Source of the DNA: SZUA-430 sp046153995
GTDB lineage: Bacteria; Pseudomonadota; Alphaproteobacteria; Micropepsales; Micropepsaceae
NCBI GenBank assembly: GCA_046153995.1
Contig: JBJXEH010000065.1
Span: forward strand, 1 to 64,000
Reading direction: 5' to 3'
DNA length: 64,000 bases
A model generated the notes under the pieces. That model made no database searches and was not told where the DNA came from. It saw only the letters and a list, made by a program, of their open reading frames with translations. The position numbers and the translations under genes were made by a program. Shown here piece by piece: positions 32,296 to 40,418 of this stretch. The stretch's first letter is position 1, and each line of letters starts with the position of its first letter.

Positions 32296-33265
32296 AGCCT
32301 TGGCCAATCGCGAGCAGTAGGATCGGTAACTCGATCCAGGCGTGGATGGCGGCCGCAACGCCGTAGGCGGCGCGCGCGTCGGTGTAGCTGACGGCGTAGA
32401 TGCCGAAGGCAACAGCGGCGATGGCGGCGACAGCAGCTGCGAACACCGGCCAGCTGGGCCACGGAACGATCGTCTGGACCGGGGTGCCTTGTTTCGCCCG
32501 CAGCAGCCGCGGCAGCAGAACGATGACGGCGACATAGTGCATCGACTGCGCGACGACCGCGGCCGAGAACAGGTTCAGGTCCCAGGAGTCGGGCGGCAGA
32601 AACGACAGCAATGGCTTGTAGCCGGCGCCGAACATCGAGGTCCACTGCAACTCGGCGACGCGGAACAATAGGTTAGCGAGGTCGTGGAAGACGCCGGTGG
32701 CGACTAGCGCGGGGAGCACGAAGAACGGGATCGACAGCATTAGAAGCCAGCGGCGGCGCTCCTCGCCTTCGGTGATTTCGGCGACGAATCCAAGCGGTGT
32801 CAGATTGTGAAGCCAAGCCCAGACCAGGAATGTCGGGATTGGTGCGAAAACGGCGCCAAGCGCGAAGGCAGCCCCGATCAACGCGCCAAGGGGCTTGTTC
32901 TGGCGCATGAGGGCCGTTGCGGTGAGCGCCAGCGCGGCGCCTAGACCGAGTTCGATCCAGAGGAAGAGGTTGCCCATCACGAGGTGAAGGCCATTGGCGA
33001 TTCGGGCTGCGGCGATAAGGGCGATAAGCGCGCCGATGGCGGCGAGGGGGGCAGGGGACATCCGGGCGCTGAAGCGTTCGTCGACGTAGCGCAGCTCGTA
33101 GAGGACGTGGGGCAGGCCGAAGGCGCTGATCATCAGCACGAAGGCTGCAATCGGCGCGACAGCCACGGCCGCCACCGAGATGACTGAGACCCCGATCCAG
33201 AGCGCGGCGAGACCCTGGGACGACATATCTCGGCTTAACGGGGACACGTTCATGTGGAAAACCAT
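32276..33265 (-). CDS. Polytopic membrane protein with conserved histidines (Brp/Blh-like?)
   Basis: About 329 residues with eight to ten hydrophobic segments. Four histidine motifs lie at helix ends: FGLPHVLYELRYVD, WAWLHNLTPLGF, QSMHYVAVIVLL and IHAWIELPILL. This layout recalls Brp/Blh carotenoid 15,15'-dioxygenases, which bind iron through four membrane histidines, but I cannot confirm it without a profile search and no carotenoid genes are close. Several starts are possible (33265, 33253, 33226); none has a strong ribosome binding site. It is convergent with, and overlaps, the small membrane protein. Confidence 0.6.
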   Translation of the reverse strand: MVFHMNVSPLSRDMSSQGLAALWIGVSVISVAAVAVAPIAAFVLMISAFGLPHVLYELRYVDERFSARMSPAPLAAIGALIALIAAARIANGLHLVMGNLFLWIELGLGAALALTATALMRQNKPLGALIGAAFALGAVFAPIPTFLVWAWLHNLTPLGFVAEITEGEERRRWLLMLSIPFFVLPALVATGVFHDLANLLFRVAELQWTSMFGAGYKPLLSFLPPDSWDLNLFSAAVVAQSMHYVAVIVLLPRLLRAKQGTPVQTIVPWPSWPVFAAAVAAIAAVAFGIYAVSYTDARAAYGVAAAIHAWIELPILLLAIGQGFTSARK

Positions 33266-33579
33266 GCGGGCTGTGGTGTAGGCGCGTCAACAGCGGAGCG
33301 GCGTTGAGTTGCACGCTGTGATTGAGCGTTTGGCGTACGAGACGACAATGTCAAACGGACCGTCTCAAATTCATAAACGCGGAACACCATTGTATTCCAT
33401 CGAAAACCTGGAGGCTCGCCGTTGTGACTCAGCTCGGTCCAACGAACATGTGGTTGTACGGCGCGACGCGCAGGTCTGTGGCGAAGACCCTTGCGATAGA
33501 ATTTGACGTCCCCGTCCATCCACAGTGGCCCTCTATTGCGATCCGGTGCGGCTGCTAGAGTTAGATGACTGAAGTGATT
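33266..33579. other. Intergenic region with no supported gene
   Basis: This 314-base stretch contains only short open frames without family resemblance or good ribosome binding sites. It presumably carries the promoter of the membrane protein on the minus strand and that of the candidate RNA on the plus strand, but I could not identify a convincing -35/-10 pair. Confidence 0.45.
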
Positions 33580-33693
33580 CTTTCGCGCCTAGAGACGGGA
33601 TGCCCCCCTACCCAAGCGTTCCCGTCGAACCCATCGCCTAGGCGTCGAATGCGGCAGGTGTTCGCCCCCAACGGCACCTGCCGCTTTTTATTT
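33580..33693 (+). ncRNA. Candidate small RNA with C-rich loop and intrinsic terminator
   Basis: Three nested or consecutive stems can be drawn: CGCCTAG (33586-33592) with CTAGGCG (33638-33644); GACGGGA (33594-33600) with TCCCGTC (33620-33626), whose loop holds GCCCCCCTACCC; and the terminator stem GCGGCAGGTG/CACCTGCCGC followed by TTTTTATTT. No gene on the plus strand leads into this terminator, so a separate transcript is the simplest explanation. C-rich exposed loops are typical of alphaproteobacterial small RNAs that pair with ribosome binding sites. The 5' end is a guess; no promoter was assigned. Confidence 0.45.
33651..33693 (+). terminator. Rho-independent terminator
   Basis: Ten-base perfect stem GCGGCAGGTG (33651-33660) and CACCTGCCGC (33675-33684), 14-base loop, followed immediately by TTTTTATTT on the plus strand. 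Confidence 0.85.
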
Positions 33694-33697
33694 GTGC

Positions 33698-35251
33698 TCA
33701 CGCCATCATCGCTTCGATCAAATGCGGGCCGGGTTCGGCGAGCGCCCGCTTGAATGCCGTAGCGAACGCTCCAGCATCGTCGACGCGCACGGCGCTAGCC
33801 CCCATAGCGCGGCCCATCGCAGTGAAATCGATCACCGGTTTGTCGAGCGACAGCAACGAGCGTGAACGCTCGCTTTGTGCCGTCGCCCCGACGCGGTCGA
33901 GCTCCATGTTCAAGATGCCGTAGGACTTGTTGTTGAACAAAACCGTGACGATGTGCAGGTTTTCGCGCGCCGCGGTCCAGAGGCCCTGGATCGTGTACAT
34001 CGCGCTGCCATCGGCCTGCAGGTTGACCACGGGCCGTCCGGGGCAGGCGACCGCCGCGCCAACGGCCATCGGGATGCCGTCGCCAATTGCCCCGCCCATG
34101 AGCGCAAGCCAGTCGTGGGGGGCCGCATTCTGAGACGCGATTTGCGCCCACGTACCCGACGTCACCGCCTCGTCCGAAACGATCGCACCTTCCGGCAACA
34201 AGGCAGCGAATGCATTGCCGACGCTCTCGACGTTCAGCTTGCCGCTTGTGGGCACTTCGGGCAGGGCACCGGGTGCTGGTGCGGGCGCTATTTTGGCACC
34301 GACTTCTTCTGCGAGCGCGGTGAGCACGTCGATGACGTCGTGGTCGCTGTCCCATGGCTGGTATGTTTTGCACTCCAGCGACAGGAACGTGGACGGCTTG
34401 TTCGGGTAGGCAAAGAACGCGACGGGCGCCTTCGTTCCCACCATCACGGCGTGGCGGAAGCCTTGCATCATCATGACAGCCATTTCGCCCAGATAGGGCA
34501 CGCGGTCGGGACGCGCGCGGCCGCGCCCTCGCGCCAGCCGCGGGACGAACGTGTCGGCGAACAGGCGAGCGCCCGTTTTCTCAGCAATTGCCGCTGCGAG
34601 CGCCAGCGGCCGTTCGAGCCCTGCGTGGCCGCCGATCAGCAGCACGGCGGGTTCGCCAGAACGTAGCGCTGCTGCGGCGTCGCGCACGAGCTTCATGTCT
34701 ACCGGCTTTCCCGGTTTAGGTTTCGCTGCTGCGCGTTGCGGCGCGGCGGTCATCTCCGACCACGCGATGTCTGCGGGCACGATCAGCGTCGAAAGGCCGC
34801 CGTTCGGACGCATCGCGATGTCGAAAGCCTGACGCGTTTTCGCGAGCGCATCTTCCGGCGATACCGGGTCGCCGATCCAATCCGATACGGGCTTTGCGAT
34901 CGCGTGGATGTCGCTTTGCAGCGGCGCGTCGTACTTGCGGTGGTAGGTCGCGTGATCGCCGATGAGGTTGATCATCCGCGAACTCGCCCGTTTGGCGTTG
35001 TGCAAGTTTGCAAAGCCGTTGCCGAGGCCGGGCCCTAGGTGCAGCAGCGTCGCTGCGGGCTTTCCGGCCATGCGGGCGTAACCGTCGGCGGCGCCGGTGC
35101 ACACACCCTCGAACAGCCCCAAAACCGGCCGCATGCCGCCGACCCGGTCGAAGCTTGCGACCAAGTGCATCTCCGACGTGCCCGGGTTGCCGAAACAGAC
35201 CTCAACGCCCAGGTCCACAAGTTCGCGCAAGACGGCTTCGCTGACGTTCAT
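33698..35251 (-). CDS. Thiamine-diphosphate enzyme of the acetolactate synthase-like family
   Basis: A 517-residue ThDP-dependent enzyme. The N-terminal pyrimidine-binding domain contains the conserved Glu in GLFEGVCTGAADGYARM and FGNPGTSEMHL; the C-terminal pyrophosphate domain has the ThDP/Mg motif QADGSAMYTIQGLWTA ending in LFNNKSYGI. Members of this group (also called MdlC or IlvB-like) include benzoylformate decarboxylase and many enzymes of unknown substrate; the sequence lacks any adjacent small regulatory subunit gene, so true acetolactate synthase is unlikely. It is monocistronic. It ends a few bases after the plus-strand terminator described above. Confidence 0.85.
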   Translation of the reverse strand: MNVSEAVLRELVDLGVEVCFGNPGTSEMHLVASFDRVGGMRPVLGLFEGVCTGAADGYARMAGKPAATLLHLGPGLGNGFANLHNAKRASSRMINLIGDHATYHRKYDAPLQSDIHAIAKPVSDWIGDPVSPEDALAKTRQAFDIAMRPNGGLSTLIVPADIAWSEMTAAPQRAAAKPKPGKPVDMKLVRDAAAALRSGEPAVLLIGGHAGLERPLALAAAIAEKTGARLFADTFVPRLARGRGRARPDRVPYLGEMAVMMMQGFRHAVMVGTKAPVAFFAYPNKPSTFLSLECKTYQPWDSDHDVIDVLTALAEEVGAKIAPAPAPGALPEVPTSGKLNVESVGNAFAALLPEGAIVSDEAVTSGTWAQIASQNAAPHDWLALMGGAIGDGIPMAVGAAVACPGRPVVNLQADGSAMYTIQGLWTAARENLHIVTVLFNNKSYGILNMELDRVGATAQSERSRSLLSLDKPVIDFTAMGRAMGASAVRVDDAGAFATAFKRALAEPGPHLIEAMMA

Positions 35252-35395
35252 GGGGGCTCCTCCGGGCTTCGATACCTGTCACGATAGCCAAGGCTGGCGA
35301 CGAGCGCCACAGCACCAATTTGTTCTCCCGCCGGTTAGTGGCTACGGCGTGGCCTCTCGCGTAGTCTGGAGCACCTTGGCTAAGGATTCCCGCGC

Positions 35396-36682
35396 GTGTT
35401 TTTCGTCTTGAAGAATGTTGTCCGGTTGGTGGTTTCGCTCATCTGTTTGAGCCCGATTATCGTGCCGTTGCTTGCGATCGAGCGGAAACCGCTCGTCAGC
35501 GAAACCGATCAACAGACGTTCGACGGTATTGCGAGTGCGAAAGAGATTCTGCAGCGGTTCGATCCGCGCGGCATGGACCCCGCCTCAACCACGAAGGTCA
35601 GCGTGCGCGACAGCGAGATTAGCGGCGCGATCGGGGCTGCCCTCTCGCGGGTCGGGAACGCCCATGCGCGGGTGCAGGCGGCACCTGATGCGGTGCTTAT
35701 TCAAGGCACCGCGACGCTACCGATCCCGGAGACGTTCTTGGGCAGGTACTTGAACGTTCAGGCAAGGATTGCGCCATCCGAAACGGAGTTCGATCTCAAG
35801 AGTCTGTCGGTGGGCTCGATCAGCGTACCAGGATGGATCATCAAACCCACAGCGATCTACTTGCTCGATTGGTTCGTGGGCGAAGGCAAAGGCGAGCCGA
35901 TTTACGGCAGCATTCGATCAGTCGCGGTTGCGAACGATGTGATCACCGTTGGCGTGCAACCGCCGGAGGGCGTTGTCGCTGACGTCAAGGCCGCCGCCGG
36001 CAAGGTGCTCAACATCGACAACGCCGAGGCAATCCGCTCCTACTATTTGACGCTGGTTGGAACCAGCGCGTCCCAAGCCTCGACTCCTGTGTCGCTCGCA
36101 GCCTATCTAGGCCCTCTGTTTGCCGTTGCGCAGGAGCGTTCCCAGAATAGCGATCCGGTTGAGGAGAACAGAGCGCTGATTCTGGCGCTTGCGATGTATT
36201 TCGGCGACGAGCGGTTCCAGGCGTTGCTGAGCCACGTCAACACCGAGAACGCTGAGCAGGGGCTCTTCGACGTCGCGTCCGTCAGGGTTCAGCGCCGGCA
36301 TGACTGGGTGCGCCACTTTGCGACAACCGCGGGGCTTCAGGTAGCGGGCGGCAGTGGGCTCTCGAACCTTGTCGGCGAGGCGAAAGAAGTCGCTGACTCA
36401 GATGGGCCATCGGGCTTCAGCTTCACGGATATCGCTGCCGACCGGACCGGGGTTCGATTCGCGGAAGCGGCCACGTCCAGCGAGGCGTCGGCACGCGCGA
36501 TGCAAAGTGCGTTCGCAGGCGGGATCAGCGAAGGCGACTTCTTTCCGAAGGTGAGCGACTTGCCGGAAGGATTGAGCGACGAGGCATTCAAGCAGCGCTA
36601 TGGCGATGTCGGGTCGCCGGCCTATGCGGCGGTGTTGAAGAAGATCGACACGCGGATCGGCAGTATCGCGCTCTATCAGTAG
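35396..36682 (+). CDS. Hypothetical protein with N-terminal membrane anchor
   Basis: A 428-residue protein whose first 27 residues form an uncleaved signal or anchor (FVLKNVVRLVVSLICLSPIIVPLLA). The rest is soluble and presumably periplasmic, with a beta-rich first half (SVRDSEISGAIGAALSRVG, ITVGVQPPEGVV) and a helical second half (RALILALAMYFGDERF, VRHFATTAGLQV). The last third, FSFTDIAADRTGVRFAEAA and DLPEGLSDEAFKQRYGDVGSPAY, looks conserved but I cannot name the family. GTG 35396 is the only start that keeps the whole anchor. It converges on mtnC and overlaps it by seven bases. Function unknown. Confidence 0.7.
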   Translation: MFFVLKNVVRLVVSLICLSPIIVPLLAIERKPLVSETDQQTFDGIASAKEILQRFDPRGMDPASTTKVSVRDSEISGAIGAALSRVGNAHARVQAAPDAVLIQGTATLPIPETFLGRYLNVQARIAPSETEFDLKSLSVGSISVPGWIIKPTAIYLLDWFVGEGKGEPIYGSIRSVAVANDVITVGVQPPEGVVADVKAAAGKVLNIDNAEAIRSYYLTLVGTSASQASTPVSLAAYLGPLFAVAQERSQNSDPVEENRALILALAMYFGDERFQALLSHVNTENAEQGLFDVASVRVQRRHDWVRHFATTAGLQVAGGSGLSNLVGEAKEVADSDGPSGFSFTDIAADRTGVRFAEAATSSEASARAMQSAFAGGISEGDFFPKVSDLPEGLSDEAFKQRYGDVGSPAYAAVLKKIDTRIGSIALYQ

Positions 36683-37365
36683 CCGGCGATCTTGCTTACG
36701 AATGATCCGATGACGGGTGTTCCGCGGTCGTTGCCCTCAAACGACGGCGTTTGTTTGCGGTCGATGCGATAGACCGCGACGCCCGCGGTGTGCGCGGCAT
36801 CCGTTTCTGCCGGTGCGTCGGAGAAGAACGTCATTTCGAACGGTTCAGTGCCGATCGTGGTCGCGATCTTCGTGTAGGAGGCGGCATCGCCTTTGGGGCC
36901 GGTCGTCGTGTCGAAATAGCCGCCGATCAACCGCGACAAATCTCCCGCCACGCTGTGCGCCATGTAGAGCTTCTGAGCTTCAATGGAGCCGGACGAATAG
37001 ATGAAGACTTGGACGCCGTGGCGTGACCAGGCGCGGATGGCGTCGACGGCATCGGGGTAGAGGTGGGCTTTCAGTTCGCCGGATGCGTAGCCTTCGCGCC
37101 AGATGATGCCTTGGAGCGCCTTTAGCGGCCCAATTTTTTTGTCTTCGTCCATCCAAGCCGCGAACTGGGCTTCGGCTTCCTGCGCGGACGTGAGCGATTT
37201 TCCGGTGGCTTCGCGTGCGCCCGCGACGGTTGTTTCGACCTCGGGATCGGTCCAGCGGTGCTTCAAAACGTCAGCGAGCCGTTTGCGCGCAAACGGGAAG
37301 AGGACATCGCGAACGAACGCGATATCCCCAATCGTGCCTTCGATGTCGAGAAGGGCTGCCTTCAC
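36676..37365 (-). CDS. mtnC: Enolase-phosphatase E1 (methionine salvage)
   Basis: HAD-superfamily enzyme of 229 residues that converts 2,3-diketo-5-methylthiopentyl-1-phosphate into the acireductone. The modified HAD motif I is LLDIEGTIGDIAFVRD, motif II IYSSGSIEAQK, and motif III/IV FFSDAPAETDAAHTAG, as expected for MtnC. The GTG start at 37365 overlaps the mtnD stop (GTGA), so the three methionine-salvage genes mtnB, mtnD and mtnC are coupled. It is the last gene of the operon and its end overlaps the convergent hypothetical gene by seven bases. Confidence 0.93.
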   Translation of the reverse strand: MKAALLDIEGTIGDIAFVRDVLFPFARKRLADVLKHRWTDPEVETTVAGAREATGKSLTSAQEAEAQFAAWMDEDKKIGPLKALQGIIWREGYASGELKAHLYPDAVDAIRAWSRHGVQVFIYSSGSIEAQKLYMAHSVAGDLSRLIGGYFDTTTGPKGDAASYTKIATTIGTEPFEMTFFSDAPAETDAAHTAGVAVYRIDRKQTPSFEGNDRGTPVIGSFVSKIAGY

Positions 37366-37907
37366 GCGTCGTGCTTCGGGATCGTCTCTGCGATCTTGTC
37401 GCCCGTAAACGTGGCGACCCAACCCTCGGGTGTCGTGAACAGGCGGATGGCCGCAAAGAGCGGCCGCGGGCCCATGTCGAACCAGTGGCGCGTGTGCGCG
37501 GGCACAGACAGCAGGTCGCCCGCTTCGCAAACGACTTTCAGCACATGCTCGTTGTTGCGCAGATAGAACGCACCGGCGCCTTCGACGAAGAAGCGGACTT
37601 CGTCGTCGGCGTGCGTGTGTTCGGATAAGAACTTGCCGCGCATGGCTTCACGGTCGGGGTGTTCCGGGTGGATGCGCACGACATCGACGGACTGGTAGCC
37701 GCCGATCATCTTCAGGCGATCTACGTCTTTTGCATAGGCCTCTAACACGGCCTCTTGGCCCGCACCGGGCGCGAGAGGTTTTGTCGCTTCCCAGCGTTCG
37801 AAGCGGACATCGAATGGTATCAACGCTTTACGAATTTCGCGCTCGTCGCTTGTTGCGTCGCGCGGGGTTTTGCCCTTGGTCAGGTCGTAGACCGTCATGA
37901 TCGTCAT
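37362..37907 (-). CDS. mtnD: Acireductone dioxygenase
   Basis: Cupin metalloenzyme of 181 residues that cleaves acireductone to the keto-acid precursor of methionine (iron form). The metal site HTHADDEVRFFVEG supplies two His and one Glu, and the third His is in VPAHTRHWFD. ATG 37907 is chosen for the strong AAAGGAG eight bases upstream and its overlap with the mtnB stop (ATGA). It lies between mtnB and mtnC. The iron versus nickel form, which decides the product, cannot be told from sequence. Confidence 0.95.
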   Translation of the reverse strand: MTIMTVYDLTKGKTPRDATSDEREIRKALIPFDVRFERWEATKPLAPGAGQEAVLEAYAKDVDRLKMIGGYQSVDVVRIHPEHPDREAMRGKFLSEHTHADDEVRFFVEGAGAFYLRNNEHVLKVVCEAGDLLSVPAHTRHWFDMGPRPLFAAIRLFTTPEGWVATFTGDKIAETIPKHDA

Positions 37908-38536
37908 GCCGGAACTCCTTTCAGCTTCAACAACAGGGTAAAAAGATAGTCGAAAGCGTCGAGATGGCGAAGGGCCTCCGCCACGTCCTTTCCCCATACG
38001 TAAATGCCGTGTCCTGCAAGCAGGAAGCCCCAGCCGAGGCCGCCGGCCTTCAAGCGGCTCTCTACGCGCGCGGCCAGCGCGTCCATATCCTGCTCGTTCT
38101 CGAAGACCGGCACGTCGAGATGCGTTTCGTGAGTCTTGACGCCCGCGAAGGCCTTCAACAGCTCCAGACCTTCGATGCGCACGTGACCGTCTTTAGCCAA
38201 CGCCAGCGAGGCAAGGACGGCGGATTGCGCATGAACATGCGTGACGGCGCCGATCGAAGGCGACAGGCGATACATCAGATAGTGCAACGGCGCTTCGGCC
38301 GACTGGCGCGGATGTACACCGCCTGTGAACGGCGCGCGGATGACGCCGTCTGTCGTGAGCTTCGTCTTGTCGCTGCCGGACGCCGTGATCGCGCAGTCGG
38401 TGCTGTCGATGCGGACCGAGAAGTTGCCGCTCGTCGCTGGGATCCAGTTCTTCGCCCCCGCATGGTGCGCGAGCGCTATCACGCCTGCGATCGCGTCGTC
38501 AGGCGTGTGCAATTCGCGGGGATCGGCGTTCTTCAT
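37904..38536 (-). CDS. mtnB: Methylthioribulose-1-phosphate dehydratase
   Basis: Class II aldolase-fold zinc enzyme of 210 residues that dehydrates methylthioribulose-1-phosphate in methionine salvage. Family motifs IPATSGNFSVRID, ITASGSDKTKL and THVHAQSAVLAS (metal-binding HVH) and the C-terminal LLAGHGIYVWGKDV with a further histidine are all present. It is the first gene of mtnB-mtnD-mtnC. The promoter must lie in the short region between its start and the terminator of the upstream PotD-like gene; no SAM riboswitch could be recognised there. mtnA and mtnK or mtnP are not in the window. Confidence 0.93.
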   Translation of the reverse strand: MKNADPRELHTPDDAIAGVIALAHHAGAKNWIPATSGNFSVRIDSTDCAITASGSDKTKLTTDGVIRAPFTGGVHPRQSAEAPLHYLMYRLSPSIGAVTHVHAQSAVLASLALAKDGHVRIEGLELLKAFAGVKTHETHLDVPVFENEQDMDALAARVESRLKAGGLGWGFLLAGHGIYVWGKDVAEALRHLDAFDYLFTLLLKLKGVPA

Positions 38537-38599
38537 CCGCGCTACCTTTCAAGGGCAGTAAATATGGGAACGCACGGGGGAATGTCATCCCTCAAGCCC

Positions 38600-38634
38600 A
38601 AAAAAGAACGGGCGCCGCAGCTTTGCGGCGCCCG
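38600..38634 (-). terminator. Rho-independent terminator after the PotD-like gene
   Basis: On the minus strand a 10-base stem CGGGCGCCGC/GCGGCGCCCG (38625-38634 with 38609-38618) is followed by a U-run (plus-strand A-run 38600-38605). It separates the PotD-like gene from mtnB. Confidence 0.85.
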
Positions 38635-38656
38635 CTCAACAGCGATTCGCGGGCCG

Positions 38657-39766
38657 TTAGCCGCCGCCGCGAATCTCGGTCCAGAACTTCACAATCTCGT
38701 CCTTGTTCTTGAGGCGAACTTGGAACGTGCCGCCTTCCATGAACGATTTTACGTCGCGGACGAAGCCCATCGTTTTCAGCTGGTCGTCCGTGTAATCGGC
38801 GAACACGCTCATGTTCGCCGGACCGTTGTTCAGCGTCTCAAGCTGGTACTTCATCGCCGCCGGGGAGATGCCGCTATCGATGAGGGCGTAGGACTTCTCC
38901 AGGTTCTTCGCTTCGGCGTGTAGGACCATACCGCAGACATACGTGAACATGCCGCCCGGCGGGTTCATGTAGGCAACCGCCTTCCCTTCGCGCTTAAGCG
39001 CCGCGTGCGTTTGGTTCCACGTGATGGCGGCGACGACTTCACCAGAGGCCAATCCTTGGCTCAGCGAAGTTTCGTCGCTGGAGATGAAGCGCGCGTTCGC
39101 CACAAACTCCCGCAACTTTCCCTGCACCATTTTCCACTGCTCGTCGGTCATGTTGTAGGGATCGACGCCCCAGGTTTTCGCGATAAGCGTAACCGTATCG
39201 TCAACGCCATCGAGACCCGCGACCTTACCCTTGTATTTGGGATCGAAAAGAATCTTCCAGCTTTCCTTGCCGACGTATTCCGGCGCGAGGTCGGTGCGAT
39301 AGGTGATCGATGTGTTCGCCCAGTACTGCGGGATGAACCACGCTTCGGTTTCCGACTTCATCATGCCGGGAATGTTCTTCAGGTAGTCTGGAATGTCTTT
39401 CCAGTGCTTCAGCTTCGTCGTGTCGATCGGTTGGATGAGGCCGGCTTCTTGCCAGCGGCCGAACTCGTATGAACACGGAGCCATCACGTCGGGCTTGTAG
39501 CCCGTACGCATCTTCGCGAACGCCTCGTCCTCGTCGGCCCAAATCGCCGTTTGCGGTTCGACGCCATACTTCTCTTTGTACTCTGCAAGGAACGGCGGAT
39601 CGGCCCAGTTCTCCCACGTGAAGAGCAGCGGTTCGTCGCTGCCGGCTTCGGGCGTTGGCGTCGTGGCCGCGGTTTCGCCCGCAGGTTTGTTCGATTGGGT
39701 GTAGGCGTAGTAGCCGACGGCGCCGAGCAGGACGATCGCAAGGATCGCAATCAAGGATCTGTTCAT
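38657..39766 (-). CDS. Membrane-tethered PotD-like polyamine-binding protein
   Basis: A 369-residue extracellular solute-binding protein of the spermidine/putrescine type: LFTWENWADPPFLAEYKEKYG at the start of the mature fold, then APCSYEFGRWQEAGLIQPID, IPQYWANTSITYRTD and ITWNQTHAALKREGKAVAYM. Unlike usual PotD proteins it has no cleavable signal; the first 25 residues (AILAIVLLGAVGYYAYTQSNK) look like a permanent anchor followed by a Thr/Pro/Ala linker. That start is similar to the start of the DPAA-repeat protein upstream. No ABC permease or ATPase gene is adjacent, so it may sense rather than import. The nearby glutamine-synthetase-like gene fits a polyamine theme. Confidence 0.85.
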   Translation of the reverse strand: MNRSLIAILAIVLLGAVGYYAYTQSNKPAGETAATTPTPEAGSDEPLLFTWENWADPPFLAEYKEKYGVEPQTAIWADEDEAFAKMRTGYKPDVMAPCSYEFGRWQEAGLIQPIDTTKLKHWKDIPDYLKNIPGMMKSETEAWFIPQYWANTSITYRTDLAPEYVGKESWKILFDPKYKGKVAGLDGVDDTVTLIAKTWGVDPYNMTDEQWKMVQGKLREFVANARFISSDETSLSQGLASGEVVAAITWNQTHAALKREGKAVAYMNPPGGMFTYVCGMVLHAEAKNLEKSYALIDSGISPAAMKYQLETLNNGPANMSVFADYTDDQLKTMGFVRDVKSFMEGGTFQVRLKNKDEIVKFWTEIRGGG

Positions 39767-39805
39767 GCGGTTCTTTCCTTAAGGGTACGTTGCGACTCTG
39801 GACAC

Positions 39806-39842
39806 AAAAAAACATGCGGTCCGCCGATTAGCGAACCGCATG
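39806..39842 (-). terminator. Rho-independent terminator after the DPAA-repeat gene
   Basis: On the minus strand CATGCGGT (39842-39835) pairs with ACCGCATG (39820-39813), extendable inwards by CGC/GCG, and is followed by a U-run (plus-strand A-run 39806-39812). The repeat-protein gene and the PotD-like gene are therefore separate transcripts, at least partly. Confidence 0.85.
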
Positions 39843-39878
39843 CCCAATCACGTCAAGCGGATTGTTGTCGCTGCCAGC

Positions 39879-40187
39879 TTATTGCGGCGGCGGCGTTGCC
39901 GGGTCGGCCGGAGGCGCTGCCGGGTCGGCCGGAGGCGCCGCGGGATCAGCCGGAGCTGCTGCCGGGTCGGTCGGGGCTGCCGCCGGATCGGCCGGAGCCG
40001 CTGCCGGGTCAACCGCCGCTGCCGGATCGGTCGCCGCCGGATCGGTCACTGCCGGATCCGTGACTGCACCTTCAACCGCTGCGGGGTCAGTGCCAGCCGC
40101 CGGGGTCATCTTGTTCGTGTAGTACCAATAAGCCGCGACCGCCAGGATGACGACCGCGATAAAGAGGAACAGACCAGTTCTATTCAT
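39879..40187 (-). CDS. Membrane-anchored DPAA-repeat protein (102 aa)
   Basis: A short protein with a 20-residue membrane anchor (LFLFIAVVILAVAAYWYY) followed by about 70 residues of low-complexity repeats: ten DPA units in forms such as TDPAAT, VDPAAAPA, DPAAPPA, ending in PATPPPQ. One acidic residue per unit makes the tail negatively charged and extended, probably in the periplasm. The first 30 residues (MNRTGLFLF...YYTNKMTPA) resemble those of the PotD-like protein downstream. Function is unknown; a spacer or wall-spanning tail is possible. Its own terminator suggests it is a real gene, and a purine-rich GGAGA precedes the ATG. Confidence 0.7.
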   Translation of the reverse strand: MNRTGLFLFIAVVILAVAAYWYYTNKMTPAAGTDPAAVEGAVTDPAVTDPAATDPAAAVDPAAAPADPAAAPTDPAAAPADPAAPPADPAAPPADPATPPPQ

Positions 40188-40279
40188 TCTTTCTCTCCGT
40201 TTATGGCCGCCATGGGTGGGCCATGAATCCCCGTTTCGCCGTACGACTTTTCAGTGAAGCTGCGTTGCCTGCTTACAAG

Positions 40280-40301
40280 AAAAAAGGCAGCCGAGGCCGC
40301 C
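40280..40301 (-). terminator. Possible terminator of an unassigned minus-strand transcript
   Basis: On the minus strand GGCGGC (40301-40296), loop CUCG, GCUGCC (40291-40286), then six U residues (plus-strand A-run 40280-40285). The stem has one G-U pair. No annotated minus-strand gene lies directly upstream. Confidence 0.5.
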
Positions 40302-40401
40302 GTCCTTGCAAGTCCCTCACCGCACGCTTTCGCACGACTTGAGCCCGAGATTAACATCGCGCGATCCCCCAACAAGCGCGGCACGGCGGCACACCCTTGG
40401 G

Positions 40402-40418
40402 CGTTCTGCCGCAGAACG
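40402..40418. promoter_or_regulatory. 17-bp palindrome upstream of the glutamine-synthetase-like gene
   Basis: CGTTCTGCCGCAGAACG is a perfect dyad of 8-base arms around one central base, 133 bases upstream of the start of the glutamine-synthetase-like gene. It could be an operator or the head hairpin of a minus-strand RNA ending at 40280. The rest of the 363-base gap (40188-40550) shows no gene I can support. Confidence 0.4.

Noticed and set aside
33309..33558. Two short plus-strand frames (65 and 78 codons) in the 33.3-33.6 kb gap
   Set aside because: They overlap each other in different frames, lack ribosome binding sites and show no domain or membrane feature.
38537..38600. SAM-type riboswitch before mtnB
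   Set aside because: Only about 60 bases are available between the upstream terminator and the mtnB start and no SAM-II or SAM/SAH-like core could be drawn.
39890..40060. CRISPR-like repeat array
   Set aside because: The regular repeats are in frame and encode DPA units; there are no spacers or cas genes.
40404..40417. GTTC-N7-GAAC as a LexA (SOS) box
   Set aside because: Alphaproteobacterial LexA sites are direct repeats GTTC-N7-GTTC; this is an inverted repeat and the nearby gene is not a DNA-repair gene.
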